Positions 27,290 to 36,288 of a stretch of 64,000 bases of DNA are shown piece after piece. The notes under the pieces were generated by a model. That model was not told the origin of the DNA and ran no database searches. It saw only the letters and a list, made by a program, of their open reading frames with translations. Each line of letters opens with the position of its first letter. Position 1 is the stretch's first letter. Source of the DNA: Brumimicrobium aurantiacum (GTDB lineage Bacteria; Bacteroidota; Bacteroidia; Flavobacteriales_D; Crocinitomicaceae). Position numbers and translations under genes: made by a program. The stretch spans positions 186,001 to 250,000 of the forward strand of contig NZ_QURB01000003.1 in the NCBI RefSeq assembly GCF_003402975.1. Reading direction: 5' to 3'.

Positions 27290-29029
27290 ATGAAAAAACA
27301 TTTACTATTAGGAGTAGCAATGCTATTTGCTATTTCGATGAACGCTCAAGTTGTTTTTCTAGGGTTGAGCCCAGCAAGCGTTGAGGGTGGTTATGATATG
27401 ACCTATGGTACTCCATCGAGTGGGTGGGGTAGTGCAGATTTAATGGATCCAATGAATGCAGTCACTGGAGATTTAGTAGCTTATGAGACTGATTCTACAG
27501 CGTGTTCAGCGCCAACAAATGCAGCAGCAATTGCAGGAAATATTGCCGTAGTTTATAGAGCTGATTGTGAGTTTGGTACAAAAGCTCAAAACGCAGAGGC
27601 TGCAGGAGCAATTGCTGTGGTTATTATTAATAACGTTCCTGGTGCTCCAATTAGTATGGGGGCTGGTGCTGCAGGAGCAACTGTTACAATTCCTGTTGTA
27701 ATGTTAACGGATGTTGACGGAGCATTTTTTGCAGGAGAAATGGATAACGGAACTGTAAACGTATTCTTAGGAAACAAAACAGGGTATTTTAACGATGATT
27801 TAGGAATTAAAGAGTCTCAAATTTTGAGACCTCAGTATTCTTCTATTCCATCTGCCATAGCAACTGATGCTTCTGAATACCAAATTAATTTAGCAGCTTA
27901 CGCTTTTAACTATGGAGCAAATGACCAAACAGATGTTGCGTTAAATGCTGTTATTGAGTTTAATGGAACTGAAGTTTACAATGAAACTTCTGCTACTGCG
28001 TCAATCGCTTCAGGTGACAGTTTATTGTTTAACTTGCCAGATTTTACACCTACAGCAGCATGGGATGAAGGATATTATTCTTTAACTTATACAGTAGAAA
28101 GTAGTGCGACTGATGAATACGTAGTTGATGATGTATTAGAGTCTGATTTTGTAATTAGTCCATCTAAATTATCATACGCTAAGTTTGATGAAGCTACAAT
28201 GATGCCAGGAGAAACAACAGGATTAAGACCTGTTGATGCAAATGGAGTTGCAATTCCGGATTATACTTCTTGTATCACTTTTATGGATGAAAATGCAAGT
28301 AGACTTGCACCAAAATCAATTTCTTTCTCTTCATCAAAAGCTTCAGATGCAATCGATCCTTCATTAGTAGGAGAAGAGGTACGTGTTGAAATCTATAAAT
28401 ACAACGATAACTTTGTTGATATTAATGACGCAGGATACCAAAATCCAATTTCTTTGTTTAGCTTAATTATGGATTCGGAGTACCAATACTCTAGTGATGT
28501 ACCTAATGAAATGGTTACTGCTGAGTTTGAAAACAGTGAAATTGTTGCATTGGAAGACAATCAACGTTACTTGTTCTGTGTAAATACATTTAATGAAGAA
28601 GTGTACTTTGGACATGATAGCAACAGAGATTATATTTTCAACTTAGACTATTATTTACAACCAATGTTCCCAGTAGGAAGTAACGGTTCTTATAACCCGA
28701 ATGGATTTGGAGCTGAAACTGTTGCTGCTGTAACTGTAGATTTTATCGATGCTGCTCAAGTTAACCTTGAAAACGAGAAGTCTGCAATCAAAATGAATGC
28801 ATATCCTTCTCCAGCTTCGGATGTATTGAACATTGATTTCAATAAAAATGAAGTAAATAAAGTTGAAGTAATTAACATGATGGGACAAACTGTTGTAGCA
28901 CAAGACGTTAAAGTTAACGCTGAAACTGCAAAAGTAAATGTTGCTAATGTTGAGAATGGTGTATATATTGTTAAAGTACACTTGACAAATAACTTAACTC
29001 ATACAATGCAAGTAGTGGTTAATCACTAA
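27290..29029 (+). CDS. T9SS-sorted secreted protein with a PA domain
   Basis: A 579-residue protein with signal peptide (MKKHLLLGVAMLFAISMNAQ). Residues of about 60-155 form a protease-associated (PA) domain: CSAPTNAAAIAGNIAVVYR, DCEFGTKAQNAEAAGAIAV and IPVVMLTDVDGAFF. No peptidase domain accompanies it. Residues of about 190-290 look like a beta-sandwich. The C-terminal sorting domain is type A: AYPSPASDVLNIDF, INMMGQTVVAQD, ENGVYIVKVH. It probably reaches the cell surface via T9SS. It is monocistronic and ends at a strong terminator. Confidence 0.87.
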   Translation: MKKHLLLGVAMLFAISMNAQVVFLGLSPASVEGGYDMTYGTPSSGWGSADLMDPMNAVTGDLVAYETDSTACSAPTNAAAIAGNIAVVYRADCEFGTKAQNAEAAGAIAVVIINNVPGAPISMGAGAAGATVTIPVVMLTDVDGAFFAGEMDNGTVNVFLGNKTGYFNDDLGIKESQILRPQYSSIPSAIATDASEYQINLAAYAFNYGANDQTDVALNAVIEFNGTEVYNETSATASIASGDSLLFNLPDFTPTAAWDEGYYSLTYTVESSATDEYVVDDVLESDFVISPSKLSYAKFDEATMMPGETTGLRPVDANGVAIPDYTSCITFMDENASRLAPKSISFSSSKASDAIDPSLVGEEVRVEIYKYNDNFVDINDAGYQNPISLFSLIMDSEYQYSSDVPNEMVTAEFENSEIVALEDNQRYLFCVNTFNEEVYFGHDSNRDYIFNLDYYLQPMFPVGSNGSYNPNGFGAETVAAVTVDFIDAAQVNLENEKSAIKMNAYPSPASDVLNIDFNKNEVNKVEVINMMGQTVVAQDVKVNAETAKVNVANVENGVYIVKVHLTNNLTHTMQVVVNH

Positions 29030-29051
29030 GCATAAAGAACTATTTAGAAAG

Positions 29052-29081
29052 GCGATCCTAAGAAATTAGGGTCGCTTTTTT
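29052..29081 (+). terminator. Terminator of the PA-domain gene
   Basis: GCGATCCTAA / TTAGGGTCGC with one G-U pair, a GAAA tetraloop and six T residues. Confidence 0.9.
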
Positions 29082-29106
29082 ATTGAAATAAACTGTATAT
29101 CTTCAC

Positions 29107-30021
29107 TTAATAGGTGCTTGGTCTATTCATCCCGAATTGTATAAATAGCCTTGCTGGAGCAGCTTCCTCCTTTGTGTGTACAGGTTCTCCATCAACATTC
29201 AGCATTGGATAATTGACATTCGCTTTTCTCCATTTCTCAGGAATAAACTTTTTATCGTGCATGAACTTGTTTTGTAATCCATGTCTGATTCGTTCACTAT
29301 CTATTCCAACAGCTGTAGAAATATGGTTTCCAAAAGGAAGTTGGTTATCAATACTTAAACTCAAAATTCCATTGCTGTATCTTCCAAAATGTGTTTCAGT
29401 TAAATCTTTATAACCTACTTGATATAAGCTGTCGCTGGTGTTGAGCCTTTTTGTACCCAATGTATTTCCTGTCCAAAGTTGTGTGTTCAAACTTAAATTG
29501 TAAAGCCCATCATGATAACTGATACTGGCAAAACTTGTTCTATATCGATCACGGCCAGAGGCTGCAAAAACATCATTTTCGATGGTAATCATGAATTGTT
29601 GAAGATGAAAACCAAACCCACCAGATTGTTGAGATGTTCCAATATTATCAAAATACCATAAATAGTTATAGGCTATAGCATAATCGTGATCACTTTGATG
29701 ATTTAACCCGTCCAAAATAAGGATTGGATTACTGTTTCTTTTACCGCCCATTAAAGCGATTCCAGTATTGATACGTTGAGAAAGGTATTGTTTCCTACTT
29801 CCTAGATTTGTACTATTTAGTCTAAGATGATTCCCAACATTAAATTGGAAAAAATCATAGAAGTAATAGCCTTGGACTTTTAATCCAAATTGATTGATAT
29901 GAGTTCCAATATCAGCTGTGATTCCTATTTGTAATCCCCAATGATCCCTTGTCCACTTTTGTCCGTAAACAGTCGATCCGAATAAAAGTAAACAAGCAAT
30001 ATAGAATCCTTTATTGAACAT
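29107..30021 (-). CDS. Secreted beta-rich hypothetical protein, possibly Ntox23-like
   Basis: A 304-residue protein with a signal peptide (MFNKGFYIACLLLFGSTVYGQ). The mature part is strand-rich with aromatic residues alternating (FGLKVQGYYFYDFFQFNVGN, then YAIAYNYLWYFDN), like an outer-membrane barrel. The stretch ENDVFAASGRDRYRTSFASI near residue 152 reminds me of the 'polymorphic toxin type 23' family reported in Bacteroidota, but I hold this loosely; a housekeeping membrane role is as likely. The gene follows the beta-helix lipoprotein after two bases on the same strand, so the two form an operon. Confidence 0.6.
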   Translation of the reverse strand: MFNKGFYIACLLLFGSTVYGQKWTRDHWGLQIGITADIGTHINQFGLKVQGYYFYDFFQFNVGNHLRLNSTNLGSRKQYLSQRINTGIALMGGKRNSNPILILDGLNHQSDHDYAIAYNYLWYFDNIGTSQQSGGFGFHLQQFMITIENDVFAASGRDRYRTSFASISYHDGLYNLSLNTQLWTGNTLGTKRLNTSDSLYQVGYKDLTETHFGRYSNGILSLSIDNQLPFGNHISTAVGIDSERIRHGLQNKFMHDKKFIPEKWRKANVNYPMLNVDGEPVHTKEEAAPARLFIQFGMNRPSTY

Positions 30022-30023
30022 CT

Positions 30024-31424
30024 TTAGTCTAACTCATAAGCGCCAATGTCGGGATTAGCATCTCTCATTTTCCCTGTAATATCTTCCATTATCGTGAGCG
30101 GAAATTGTAAGTTTCCAGCATTTTTACATTGGGAACCATTTGTGATGATATAAGATTTTTCTTCTAAACTTTCAAAGCTTGGATATGTATTCCATGTGTT
30201 ATTGTTAAAGTTAGCGTTTGTTGGAATATCTGCTTGTCGTATGAAATTGTTATTATAATCCATAGCGATTGAAACAGCTCCGTTATTGGTTAGCGTGTCA
30301 TAAGCAATTTGAGTATCTCCACCACCATAAATGATAGAATTATAAAACGCACCTTCGTTAACATCTCCAATATAAGTAATATTGTCTTCCCTTGTGAAGT
30401 AGTTTTTAATGGCTACTGCAGGTTGACTTCCATCAGCACCATAACTTAGGAATTGAGAATGATTAAAATTATGACTTCCACCTTCCAGTAAGAAATAAGC
30501 ATATAATCCATTGTTATGAACGTTTAGATTTTCTCCTTTTACTCTTCCTCCTGAATAATTAAATATCCCATAACTTGCATGATTTGAGATTTCAGAACTT
30601 CTTATGGTAACAGTATAATCTGAGTTATTTGGATTATCACCGAAAACATGTACTCCAGCAGTTCCGTTCTTTATAATTGCATGATCAATATTTGAAGAAA
30701 GGGCCTGATTTAAATATATTCCATAATATTGTCCCTTTATATCATCATAAAAAGCTTCTAAGCGATCTCCTTGTATTACTACCTTGTTATCAAATGTTCC
30801 CTCAATATTTAAACGGCCTTTATTGACAAAGAGAATGGCTTCTTTATGCATATAAATTTCTGTTCCCGCCTGAATCGTTAAAGTCTCGGAGGAATCAACC
30901 AGTGTATAATCATAAATAACATGAGGTTTATCATTTGGCCAAATACCTGAACTCAAGTCTTTATAATGAAAATAAGCATCTTGCCCCCAAGCCGCTAATT
31001 GAACAGTTTGAATTGTTCCGTTGGTTTCAAACTCCAATATATCTTCTATGATTAACGGATCAGTTAAGTTGTTTTCTCCTAAGGTCACTTCAACAAACAT
31101 GAATAAACTATCCTTTGCAGGAATCGTAAAATCTGAAAAACTAGTTCCTGAAACTCCATCTAAATTGATTCTATATGGTGAGTTATCTCCACCAACTAGC
31201 GTTACATGATCAACTTGAACCGGTTGGTTAGCTTTGTTGTAAATTTTTAATTGTTGTGTTGTTGAGCCTACTGTTGTAAATACAGTATCAAATAAAACGG
31301 TATCGACTGAAAATGAAAGATTTTCAGACGAAAATAAGATGTCTTTTTTACAGCTTGAAAGGTATACAGACATCCAAACAAGAAGTAAAAAAGGTAAAAT
31401 GTAATTTATTTTTTTCAATGTCAA
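30024..31424 (-). CDS. Lipoprotein with right-handed parallel beta-helix
   Basis: A 466-residue lipoprotein; the lipobox ends at Cys25 (VYLSSC). The N-terminal 150 residues look like an immunoglobulin-like sandwich (LSFSVDTVLFDTVFTTVGST...). The next 250 residues carry beta-helix coils: LTIQAGTEIYMHKEAILFVN, KGRLNIEGTFDNKVVIQGD, NIDHAIIKNGTAGVHVFGD and similar turns. The end DANPDIGAYELD is a frequent finish of such proteins. No ATG is available: TTG at 31424 or the TTG two codons later must start translation. It is cotranscribed with the barrel-like gene two bases downstream. Confidence 0.78.
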   Translation of the reverse strand: MTLKKINYILPFLLLVWMSVYLSSCKKDILFSSENLSFSVDTVLFDTVFTTVGSTTQQLKIYNKANQPVQVDHVTLVGGDNSPYRINLDGVSGTSFSDFTIPAKDSLFMFVEVTLGENNLTDPLIIEDILEFETNGTIQTVQLAAWGQDAYFHYKDLSSGIWPNDKPHVIYDYTLVDSSETLTIQAGTEIYMHKEAILFVNKGRLNIEGTFDNKVVIQGDRLEAFYDDIKGQYYGIYLNQALSSNIDHAIIKNGTAGVHVFGDNPNNSDYTVTIRSSEISNHASYGIFNYSGGRVKGENLNVHNNGLYAYFLLEGGSHNFNHSQFLSYGADGSQPAVAIKNYFTREDNITYIGDVNEGAFYNSIIYGGGDTQIAYDTLTNNGAVSIAMDYNNNFIRQADIPTNANFNNNTWNTYPSFESLEEKSYIITNGSQCKNAGNLQFPLTIMEDITGKMRDANPDIGAYELD

Positions 31425-31662
31425 TTGATTTATCTCTGTTATAAAGAGAAAGTTGGTGCTAAAGTAACGATTTATTCTTGTATTTATTTTACAAAATATA
31501 GTTCAAATTGCTCGTGATTAGTCCTTGGATAAATTCAATGAAGGCGAATAGAAGTGTGGGGTTGTAGAAATTAGAAATATTTAAGTTCCTCTTCTTACAA
31601 TTAATCAAGTAATTAAACTATATTTGTCCCACGTAAGTTTTAATGAAATAATTTCACTCGGA
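31425..31662. other. Intergenic stretch between divergent genes
   Basis: Together with the rpmE2 promoter this is about 300 bases. I see no ORF or RNA gene. TATATTTTG at 31500-31492 on the minus strand, one base longer than the consensus, may serve the beta-helix lipoprotein. Confidence 0.45.
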
Positions 31663-31694
31663 TTGTGTGAAATTGAATTTTATTTATAAATTTG
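31663..31694 (+). promoter_or_regulatory. Promoter of rpmE2
   Basis: TTG (31663-31665), a 21-base spacer and TAAATTTG (31687-31694), followed by a leader of about 30 bases. Confidence 0.6.
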
Positions 31695-31732
31695 CAGTCC
31701 GATTTTAGATAGAACAAGAAATTTTAGTTGAA

Positions 31733-31990
31733 ATGAAAAAAGATATACACCCAGAGAACTACCGTTTAGTAGTATTTAAAGATATGACAAATGAATATTC
31801 ATTTGTTACACGTTCATGTGCTCCATCTACTGAGACAATTGAATGGGAAGATGGTGCAGAGTACCCACTAGTTAAGTTGGATATCTCTCACAAATCTCAC
31901 CCTTTCTTCACTGGTAAAGAACAGTATGTTGATACTGCAGGTCGTATCGATAAGTTTAAGAACAGATATGCACGTCACATGAAAAAATAG
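31733..31990 (+). CDS. rpmE2: 50S ribosomal protein L31, type B (zinc-free form)
   Basis: An 85-residue L31 of the type B class. It lacks the CxxC pairs of the zinc-binding form: the only cysteine is in TRSCAPST. The core [20 protein letters not shown] and the end IDKFKNRYA are diagnostic. In many bacteria type B replaces the zinc form under zinc limitation; in Bacteroidota it is often the only L31. It is monocistronic with its own promoter and terminator. Confidence 0.95.
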   Translation: MKKDIHPENYRLVVFKDMTNEYSFVTRSCAPSTETIEWEDGAEYPLVKLDISHKSHPFFTGKEQYVDTAGRIDKFKNRYARHMKK

Positions 31991-32010
31991 TGATTCGCTA
32001 AAGATATTTT

Positions 32011-32040
32011 AAAAAGGAGTACGTTTTGTACTCCTTTTTT
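32011..32040 (+). terminator. Terminator of rpmE2
   Basis: AAAAAGGAGTAC / GTACTCCTTTTT, a perfect 12-bp stem with a 5-base loop and a T tract. Confidence 0.93.
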
Positions 32041-32055
32041 TGGTTTTACAAATAA

Positions 32056-32101
32056 TAAAAGACAAAAAAGTCTTTTATTTAATTGGTGTTATTTATATTT
32101 G
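32056..32101 (+). promoter_or_regulatory. Operator-like inverted repeat plus -7 element before the cupin/haemoglobin pair
   Basis: A perfect dyad TAAAAGAC-N6-GTCTTTTA (32056-32077) is centred at 32066.5. The -7 box TATATTTG is at 32094-32101, and no TTG box lies at the usual distance. If transcription starts about seven bases after the -7 box, the dyad centre is near -41.5, the usual site of a class II Crp/Fnr-type activator. This suggests activation replaces the missing upstream box. Confidence 0.45.
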
Positions 32102-32119
32102 TGTAAATCAACAATTAAA

Positions 32120-32464
32120 ATGAAAAAAACTACTTTTTTAGACGGCATTAACTTTACAAATGATAAAGTCAGTATTTCTGTAATCCTTGAAACTCCTTTT
32201 GCGAAAGAGATTCGAATTGTTTTTAAGGAAGGACAATTGATGAAGGAGCACAAAGCTGCATATCCTATCACGGTTCACCTTCTCGAAGGGGAGATTGAAT
32301 TTGGTGTTCAAGGTGCCAAACACAATTTGGTCAAGGGTGATATTCTCACCTTAGAGGAGAATGTTCCGCATGACTTAAAAGCGCTAAAGAATAGCGTGGT
32401 ACGTTTAAGCCTTTCAAAACATGATCGTATAGAACGCGTAAATAATATAGTTGAAAACAAATAG
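32120..32464 (+). CDS. Cupin-domain protein
   Basis: A 114-residue single-domain cupin. The barrel is visible from EIRIVFKEGQLMKEHKA through LEGEIEFGVQG to LKGDILTLEENVPHDL-type turns; HKAAYPITVHLLEGEIEF fits cupin motif 1 and GDILTLEENVPHDLKAL fits motif 2. At most two or three metal-binding histidines are present. Start ATG at 32120; an in-frame TTG seven codons upstream lies in the promoter. It is followed after two bases by a truncated haemoglobin gene, a pairing seen in nitrosative-stress or low-oxygen gene sets. Confidence 0.8.
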   Translation: MKKTTFLDGINFTNDKVSISVILETPFAKEIRIVFKEGQLMKEHKAAYPITVHLLEGEIEFGVQGAKHNLVKGDILTLEENVPHDLKALKNSVVRLSLSKHDRIERVNNIVENK

Positions 32465-32466
32465 CT

Positions 32467-32865
32467 ATGAAGGATATTCAAAATAGGGCAGACCTTCGTC
32501 AACTAGTGCACGCATTTTATGATAAAATTCGAGAGGATGATATGTTAGGTCCCATTTTTAATGGTCATATCAAAGAAGATCAATGGCCTTCTCACCTTGA
32601 GAAACTAACAGATTTTTGGGAGACGAATTTATTTGGAGTTCCAAAGTTTAAAGGAAGTCCACCACAGGCACATGTAGAAGTAGATCATAATATGAATTAT
32701 GGGATAACTCAAGAGCATTTTGCCAGATGGATTCAATTATGGTTTGATACCATAAAGACACTTTTTGAAGGTAAAGTAGCGGATAGAGCGATGAACGCCG
32801 CACGAAAAATGTCAACAGGGTTGTTTCTTGCAATTTGGTCAAGAAGACCAGAAAATAGACAATAA
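32467..32865 (+). CDS. Group III truncated haemoglobin
   Basis: A 132-residue globin of the 2-over-2 type. The haem-ligating proximal histidine lies in ITQEHFARWIQLW near residue 85. The N-terminal helix LRQLVHAFYDKIREDDMLGP and the segment HLEKLTDFWETNLFG fit group III members, which are mostly found in Proteobacteria and Bacteroidota. Proposed roles are handling of nitric oxide or oxygen at low tension; the sequence alone does not decide. It overlaps functionally with the cupin two bases upstream, and the pair probably forms one transcript. No clear terminator on the plus strand. Confidence 0.9.
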   Translation: MKDIQNRADLRQLVHAFYDKIREDDMLGPIFNGHIKEDQWPSHLEKLTDFWETNLFGVPKFKGSPPQAHVEVDHNMNYGITQEHFARWIQLWFDTIKTLFEGKVADRAMNAARKMSTGLFLAIWSRRPENRQ

Positions 32866-32898
32866 AAATTCCCCTTGCATGAATTAAACAAGGGGAAT
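32864..32898 (-). terminator. Terminator of the PorE-like operon
   Basis: ATTCCCCTTG / CAAGGGGAAT with an 11-base loop. On the minus strand the stem is followed directly by TTTTT. On the plus strand the T tract comes only after a gap, so termination of the haemoglobin transcript there is weaker. Confidence 0.75.
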
Positions 32899-32940
32899 AA
32901 ATTGATTTTTTTTCAGGAATTTAACCTAAAAAATGACCTT

Positions 32941-35025
32941 TTAGTTTTCAATAATTTCAAATTCTGTTCTTCGGTTTTCTTGTCTACCTTTTGAAGTACT
33001 ATTACTAGATATCGGCTGTCTTGAACCATAACCTTTTGATGTCAATCTTCCAGCATTAACTCCTTTCCCTTTGAGATAGGTCACAACAGCATCAGCTCTT
33101 TCTTGCGATAGTTGATCATTTATTGTAGCCGATCCAGTATTGTCGGTATGACCAGAAATTTCTACTTTAAGAGAAGGAACTTCTTTCAGTAATTTCACCA
33201 ATCGGTCTAACTCTGAATTTGATTCACTTCGTAATGTCGCCTTTCCAACATCGAAAAAGATATTTCTTAATGCTATTTTACTTCCGACTTCAATGTTTTT
33301 TAACTCAATTACCTTATTGATTAGGTTGTATGCGCTTCCTTTAGGAACATCAAAATTCTCTGAGTGAAATAAATATCCATCTGCTTTCACCGCAATTCCA
33401 TAATTAGTTCCAGCAGTTAAAGACAATAGAAATTTACCAGACGCGCTATTTGTTGTAAATCTTTCGATTAATTTACCGCTTTCATTGTCTGTGATTTCTA
33501 TGTTTGCTTCCACAGCTTTTCCAGTCAACGCATCTATTGTTTTTCCTTTAAATACTGTTAGGGACACCTTATTTACACTTACAACTTCTTCAATTTGTGG
33601 ATCTTTTATTGGTTCAGCAATAGAAGCCAATAAGTAATCCTCCATATCGATAATCGGCTTTTTTGGCTCCCCCCAGTAGGTTACTTTATAAATATCGAAT
33701 CCACCTTTTCCATTTGGACGATTTGATGAAATGTAAGCATACTTTCCGTTAGCAGTTCCAGCGAAAAAGAAATCATCATATGGAGTGTTTATTGGATAAC
33801 CTAGGTTTACAGGTTTTGTCCAACTTCCTTGTTTTCGTGTCGATACAAAAATGTCATATCCACCAATAGATTCATGGCCTTGAGAGGCTAAATACATTGT
33901 TTTACCATCGATATGCATATAAATTGGACCGTCATTGAATTTACTGTTCACTTGATTGATAGTTGTTGCAGCCTTGAAGTCTTTTTCTATCATACTCTGC
34001 ATTCCAGAATACATGATGTTAGTTCCTTTACTTAAGTTTTCATTTCCTCTTGAGAAATAAATGTTATAACCATCATGGTTGTATGATGCGTACATGTCAT
34101 TGGTTCTTTTTGTACTAATTTGAAAGTGCATCAATTCTGGTGTACTCCAATTTGCTCCGTTAAGTGTTGTTTCGTAGATATCAATTTGTCCTTCGTTATC
34201 TTTATGGAGCAACATTTTAGTACCATCATAAGAAAGATTATTTACGATATCATCTAAATTTGAATTTACGCTTCCTTTTATTGGATGAACTTTTTGCCAT
34301 TTACCATTTGTATTTAATGAAGTGTATATATCATGATCGTATTCTCCAACCTCGTTTTGTTCGTGACCATTTGGACGATTTGAACTGAATGTGATTTCGG
34401 AACCATCTGTTGTTATAGTAGGTGCGATTTCATCATATTCTGTATTTAAGGTTCCTACATTGTCAACCCAGCATCTAACAGGATCAGCTTTAAAAGTCTT
34501 TGCGTATCCACATTCACGTTTTCTCATGGTTACAAATTTTCCAAAGTTGTCTGCCTTTCTATAGTTTTCTTCAAATTTTTGATAAGATGTTAAAGCGGCA
34601 TCAAATTCTTCTTTAAGTTGAAGAGCATTTCCGTGGTAGTAATATAGAAAGGGATCACATTCTGGATTAAGTTGGTATGCTTTTTCAATGTAAGGAATAG
34701 CTTTATATGGTGAACTAGAGTGAATGTAGCACACTCCAATTCTAAAGTTATTCAATGCATTTTCTGAATTTAATTCTTGCGCAATTTGAAATTGTTGTAG
34801 CGCTTTTTTGAAATGTAAACCTGAATTTCTCACTTCAAAAATGGCTAAAGATCCTTTCTCAAAATGTTCAACTCCTTTGTCTATTGCATCTGTTGCAGTT
34901 TTGTAATCATCAATGTTGTCTTTGAAATTACTTCTTTTGAATTCGACATTTTGTGCGTTGATGATACCACTTACAAATAATGAGATTAAAATTATATAGT
35001 TTTTTATGTTTTTCATATTCATCAT
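32941..35025 (-). CDS. OmpA-family protein with PorE-like domain order
   Basis: About 694 residues with signal peptide (ending in SGIINAQ). The order is TPR repeats (near 40-165), a PD40/WD40-like propeller (near 185-455, with repeated SSNRPNGH, YASYNHDGYNIYFS and ISSNRPNGKGGFDIY motifs), a carboxypeptidase regulatory-like domain (near 485-570) and a C-terminal OmpA peptidoglycan-binding domain (LRNIFFDVGKATLRSESNSE ... VEISGHTDNTG). This order is that of PorE, which ties the T9SS outer-membrane complex to the cell wall. Bacteroidota carry many paralogs, so it may not be the T9SS one. I start at the ATG at 35025, two bases after the upstream stop; nearby ATGs are equally possible. Confidence 0.85.
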   Translation of the reverse strand: MMNMKNIKNYIILISLFVSGIINAQNVEFKRSNFKDNIDDYKTATDAIDKGVEHFEKGSLAIFEVRNSGLHFKKALQQFQIAQELNSENALNNFRIGVCYIHSSSPYKAIPYIEKAYQLNPECDPFLYYYHGNALQLKEEFDAALTSYQKFEENYRKADNFGKFVTMRKRECGYAKTFKADPVRCWVDNVGTLNTEYDEIAPTITTDGSEITFSSNRPNGHEQNEVGEYDHDIYTSLNTNGKWQKVHPIKGSVNSNLDDIVNNLSYDGTKMLLHKDNEGQIDIYETTLNGANWSTPELMHFQISTKRTNDMYASYNHDGYNIYFSRGNENLSKGTNIMYSGMQSMIEKDFKAATTINQVNSKFNDGPIYMHIDGKTMYLASQGHESIGGYDIFVSTRKQGSWTKPVNLGYPINTPYDDFFFAGTANGKYAYISSNRPNGKGGFDIYKVTYWGEPKKPIIDMEDYLLASIAEPIKDPQIEEVVSVNKVSLTVFKGKTIDALTGKAVEANIEITDNESGKLIERFTTNSASGKFLLSLTAGTNYGIAVKADGYLFHSENFDVPKGSAYNLINKVIELKNIEVGSKIALRNIFFDVGKATLRSESNSELDRLVKLLKEVPSLKVEISGHTDNTGSATINDQLSQERADAVVTYLKGKGVNAGRLTSKGYGSRQPISSNSTSKGRQENRRTEFEIIEN

Positions 35026-35027
35026 TT

Positions 35028-36125
35028 TTAGAATCCACAATTTTGTGATGCATACTGTTCTCCACTTTCAGAGCCTAATTCTTTGGCCTTTTGCCAATCT
35101 TCACAAGCAGCATTCATATCGCGTAGCATTTCGTTAATCATTCCTCTATTGACATAAGCTGAAGCATAATCCTTATCAAGCTTGATCGCTTTATCCGCCG
35201 CAACTTTAGCTCCTTTATAATCTTCCTTTTTGTATTTTACAGCTGCAATGTTTGTATAGGCTGGAGCATATTTATTGTTTACAGCGATACATTTTTCAAA
35301 GTCAGCAAGTGCTTCATCTAACTTTCCTCTATCCATTTGTGCAGCACCACGATTATTGTAGGCTAAATGAAAGTTTTTGTCAATGGAAATTGCATGATTG
35401 AATGCTGCCATAGCTCCATCAAAATTTTCCATTTTAAGTTTTGTCGTTCCAATATTATTGAGAACAAAGGCTAGATTAGGATTCTTTTTTTGTGCTTGTT
35501 CATAATCAGAAACAGCTTTGGCGTAATCACCTTTCATTCTGTGGCAACTTGCTCTATCATTATATGCGTATGCTAAATTACCTCCTTTTTCAATTGTTGT
35601 AGTAAAAGACTGAATAGCTTTGTCATAATCTTTTTGTAAAAATTGAAGTGTTCCATAATTGTAATATGCATTTGGATTTTCTGGATCAATTTCAATTGAC
35701 TTTTTATAATCTAGTTCGGCCTTTGTGTATTCTCCTGAGCCTTGAAATGCTCTAGCTCTTTGAAAGTAAGCTTTTGAATAACTAGGGTCCTTTTCTAATA
35801 AAAGGCTTAACGTTTTTGCCGCTTGGTCGAAACGTCTCGCTTCGTTTTCTGAAATTCCTTTGTTATAATAAGCCGCAGTAAAATTAGGGTCCAACTTTAT
35901 TGATTCTTCAAATGAATTAATGGCTTTTATATAGGACTTTTGTTCAAATAAGCTAATGCCTTTGTTGTAGGCTTCTTGGCTTGCTGCGGTAGTTTCATTT
36001 TGGGCATTTTCTGCATTGATGGAGTCCATGTATGCCTGTTCTTTTTCGGTGAGTTCTTGGGAGAAACCAAGTGTCGAAAAAGCAAAAATACACACTCCAA
36101 CAAAGATTGTTTTGCGTTTTATCAT
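35028..36125 (-). CDS. Periplasmic TPR-repeat protein
   Basis: A 365-residue protein with a signal peptide (MIKRKTIFVGVCIFAFSTLGFSQ) and about nine TPR units from residue 48 on, for example FTAAYYNKGISENEARRFDQ and YAYNDRASCHRMKGDYAKAV. The C-terminus has the frequent Bacteroidota ending C-x-DW-x-KAKELG...NCGF. TPR proteins scaffold complexes; the gene's position two bases before the PorE-like gene suggests the two products act together on the periplasmic side of the outer membrane. Confidence 0.88.
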   Translation of the reverse strand: MIKRKTIFVGVCIFAFSTLGFSQELTEKEQAYMDSINAENAQNETTAASQEAYNKGISLFEQKSYIKAINSFEESIKLDPNFTAAYYNKGISENEARRFDQAAKTLSLLLEKDPSYSKAYFQRARAFQGSGEYTKAELDYKKSIEIDPENPNAYYNYGTLQFLQKDYDKAIQSFTTTIEKGGNLAYAYNDRASCHRMKGDYAKAVSDYEQAQKKNPNLAFVLNNIGTTKLKMENFDGAMAAFNHAISIDKNFHLAYNNRGAAQMDRGKLDEALADFEKCIAVNNKYAPAYTNIAAVKYKKEDYKGAKVAADKAIKLDKDYASAYVNRGMINEMLRDMNAACEDWQKAKELGSESGEQYASQNCGF

Positions 36126-36288
36126 AGTTTTTGTTTTTAGCGTTCTTAAATTTAAAATAAATAATTGGAATGAAATAAATCTTAACCTTTATTGGTCTTT
36201 TTTGTAATCGACTTCGTATAGTGAAGTATAAACTATGTATATATTCTCTAAAATTGTTCTTATTTTAGCATTCAAAATAATCAAGCAA

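Noticed and set aside
28655-28981. A 108-codon frame opposite the PA-domain gene
   Set aside because: Low-complexity N/I/Y-rich translation, a shadow of the sorting domain on the other strand.
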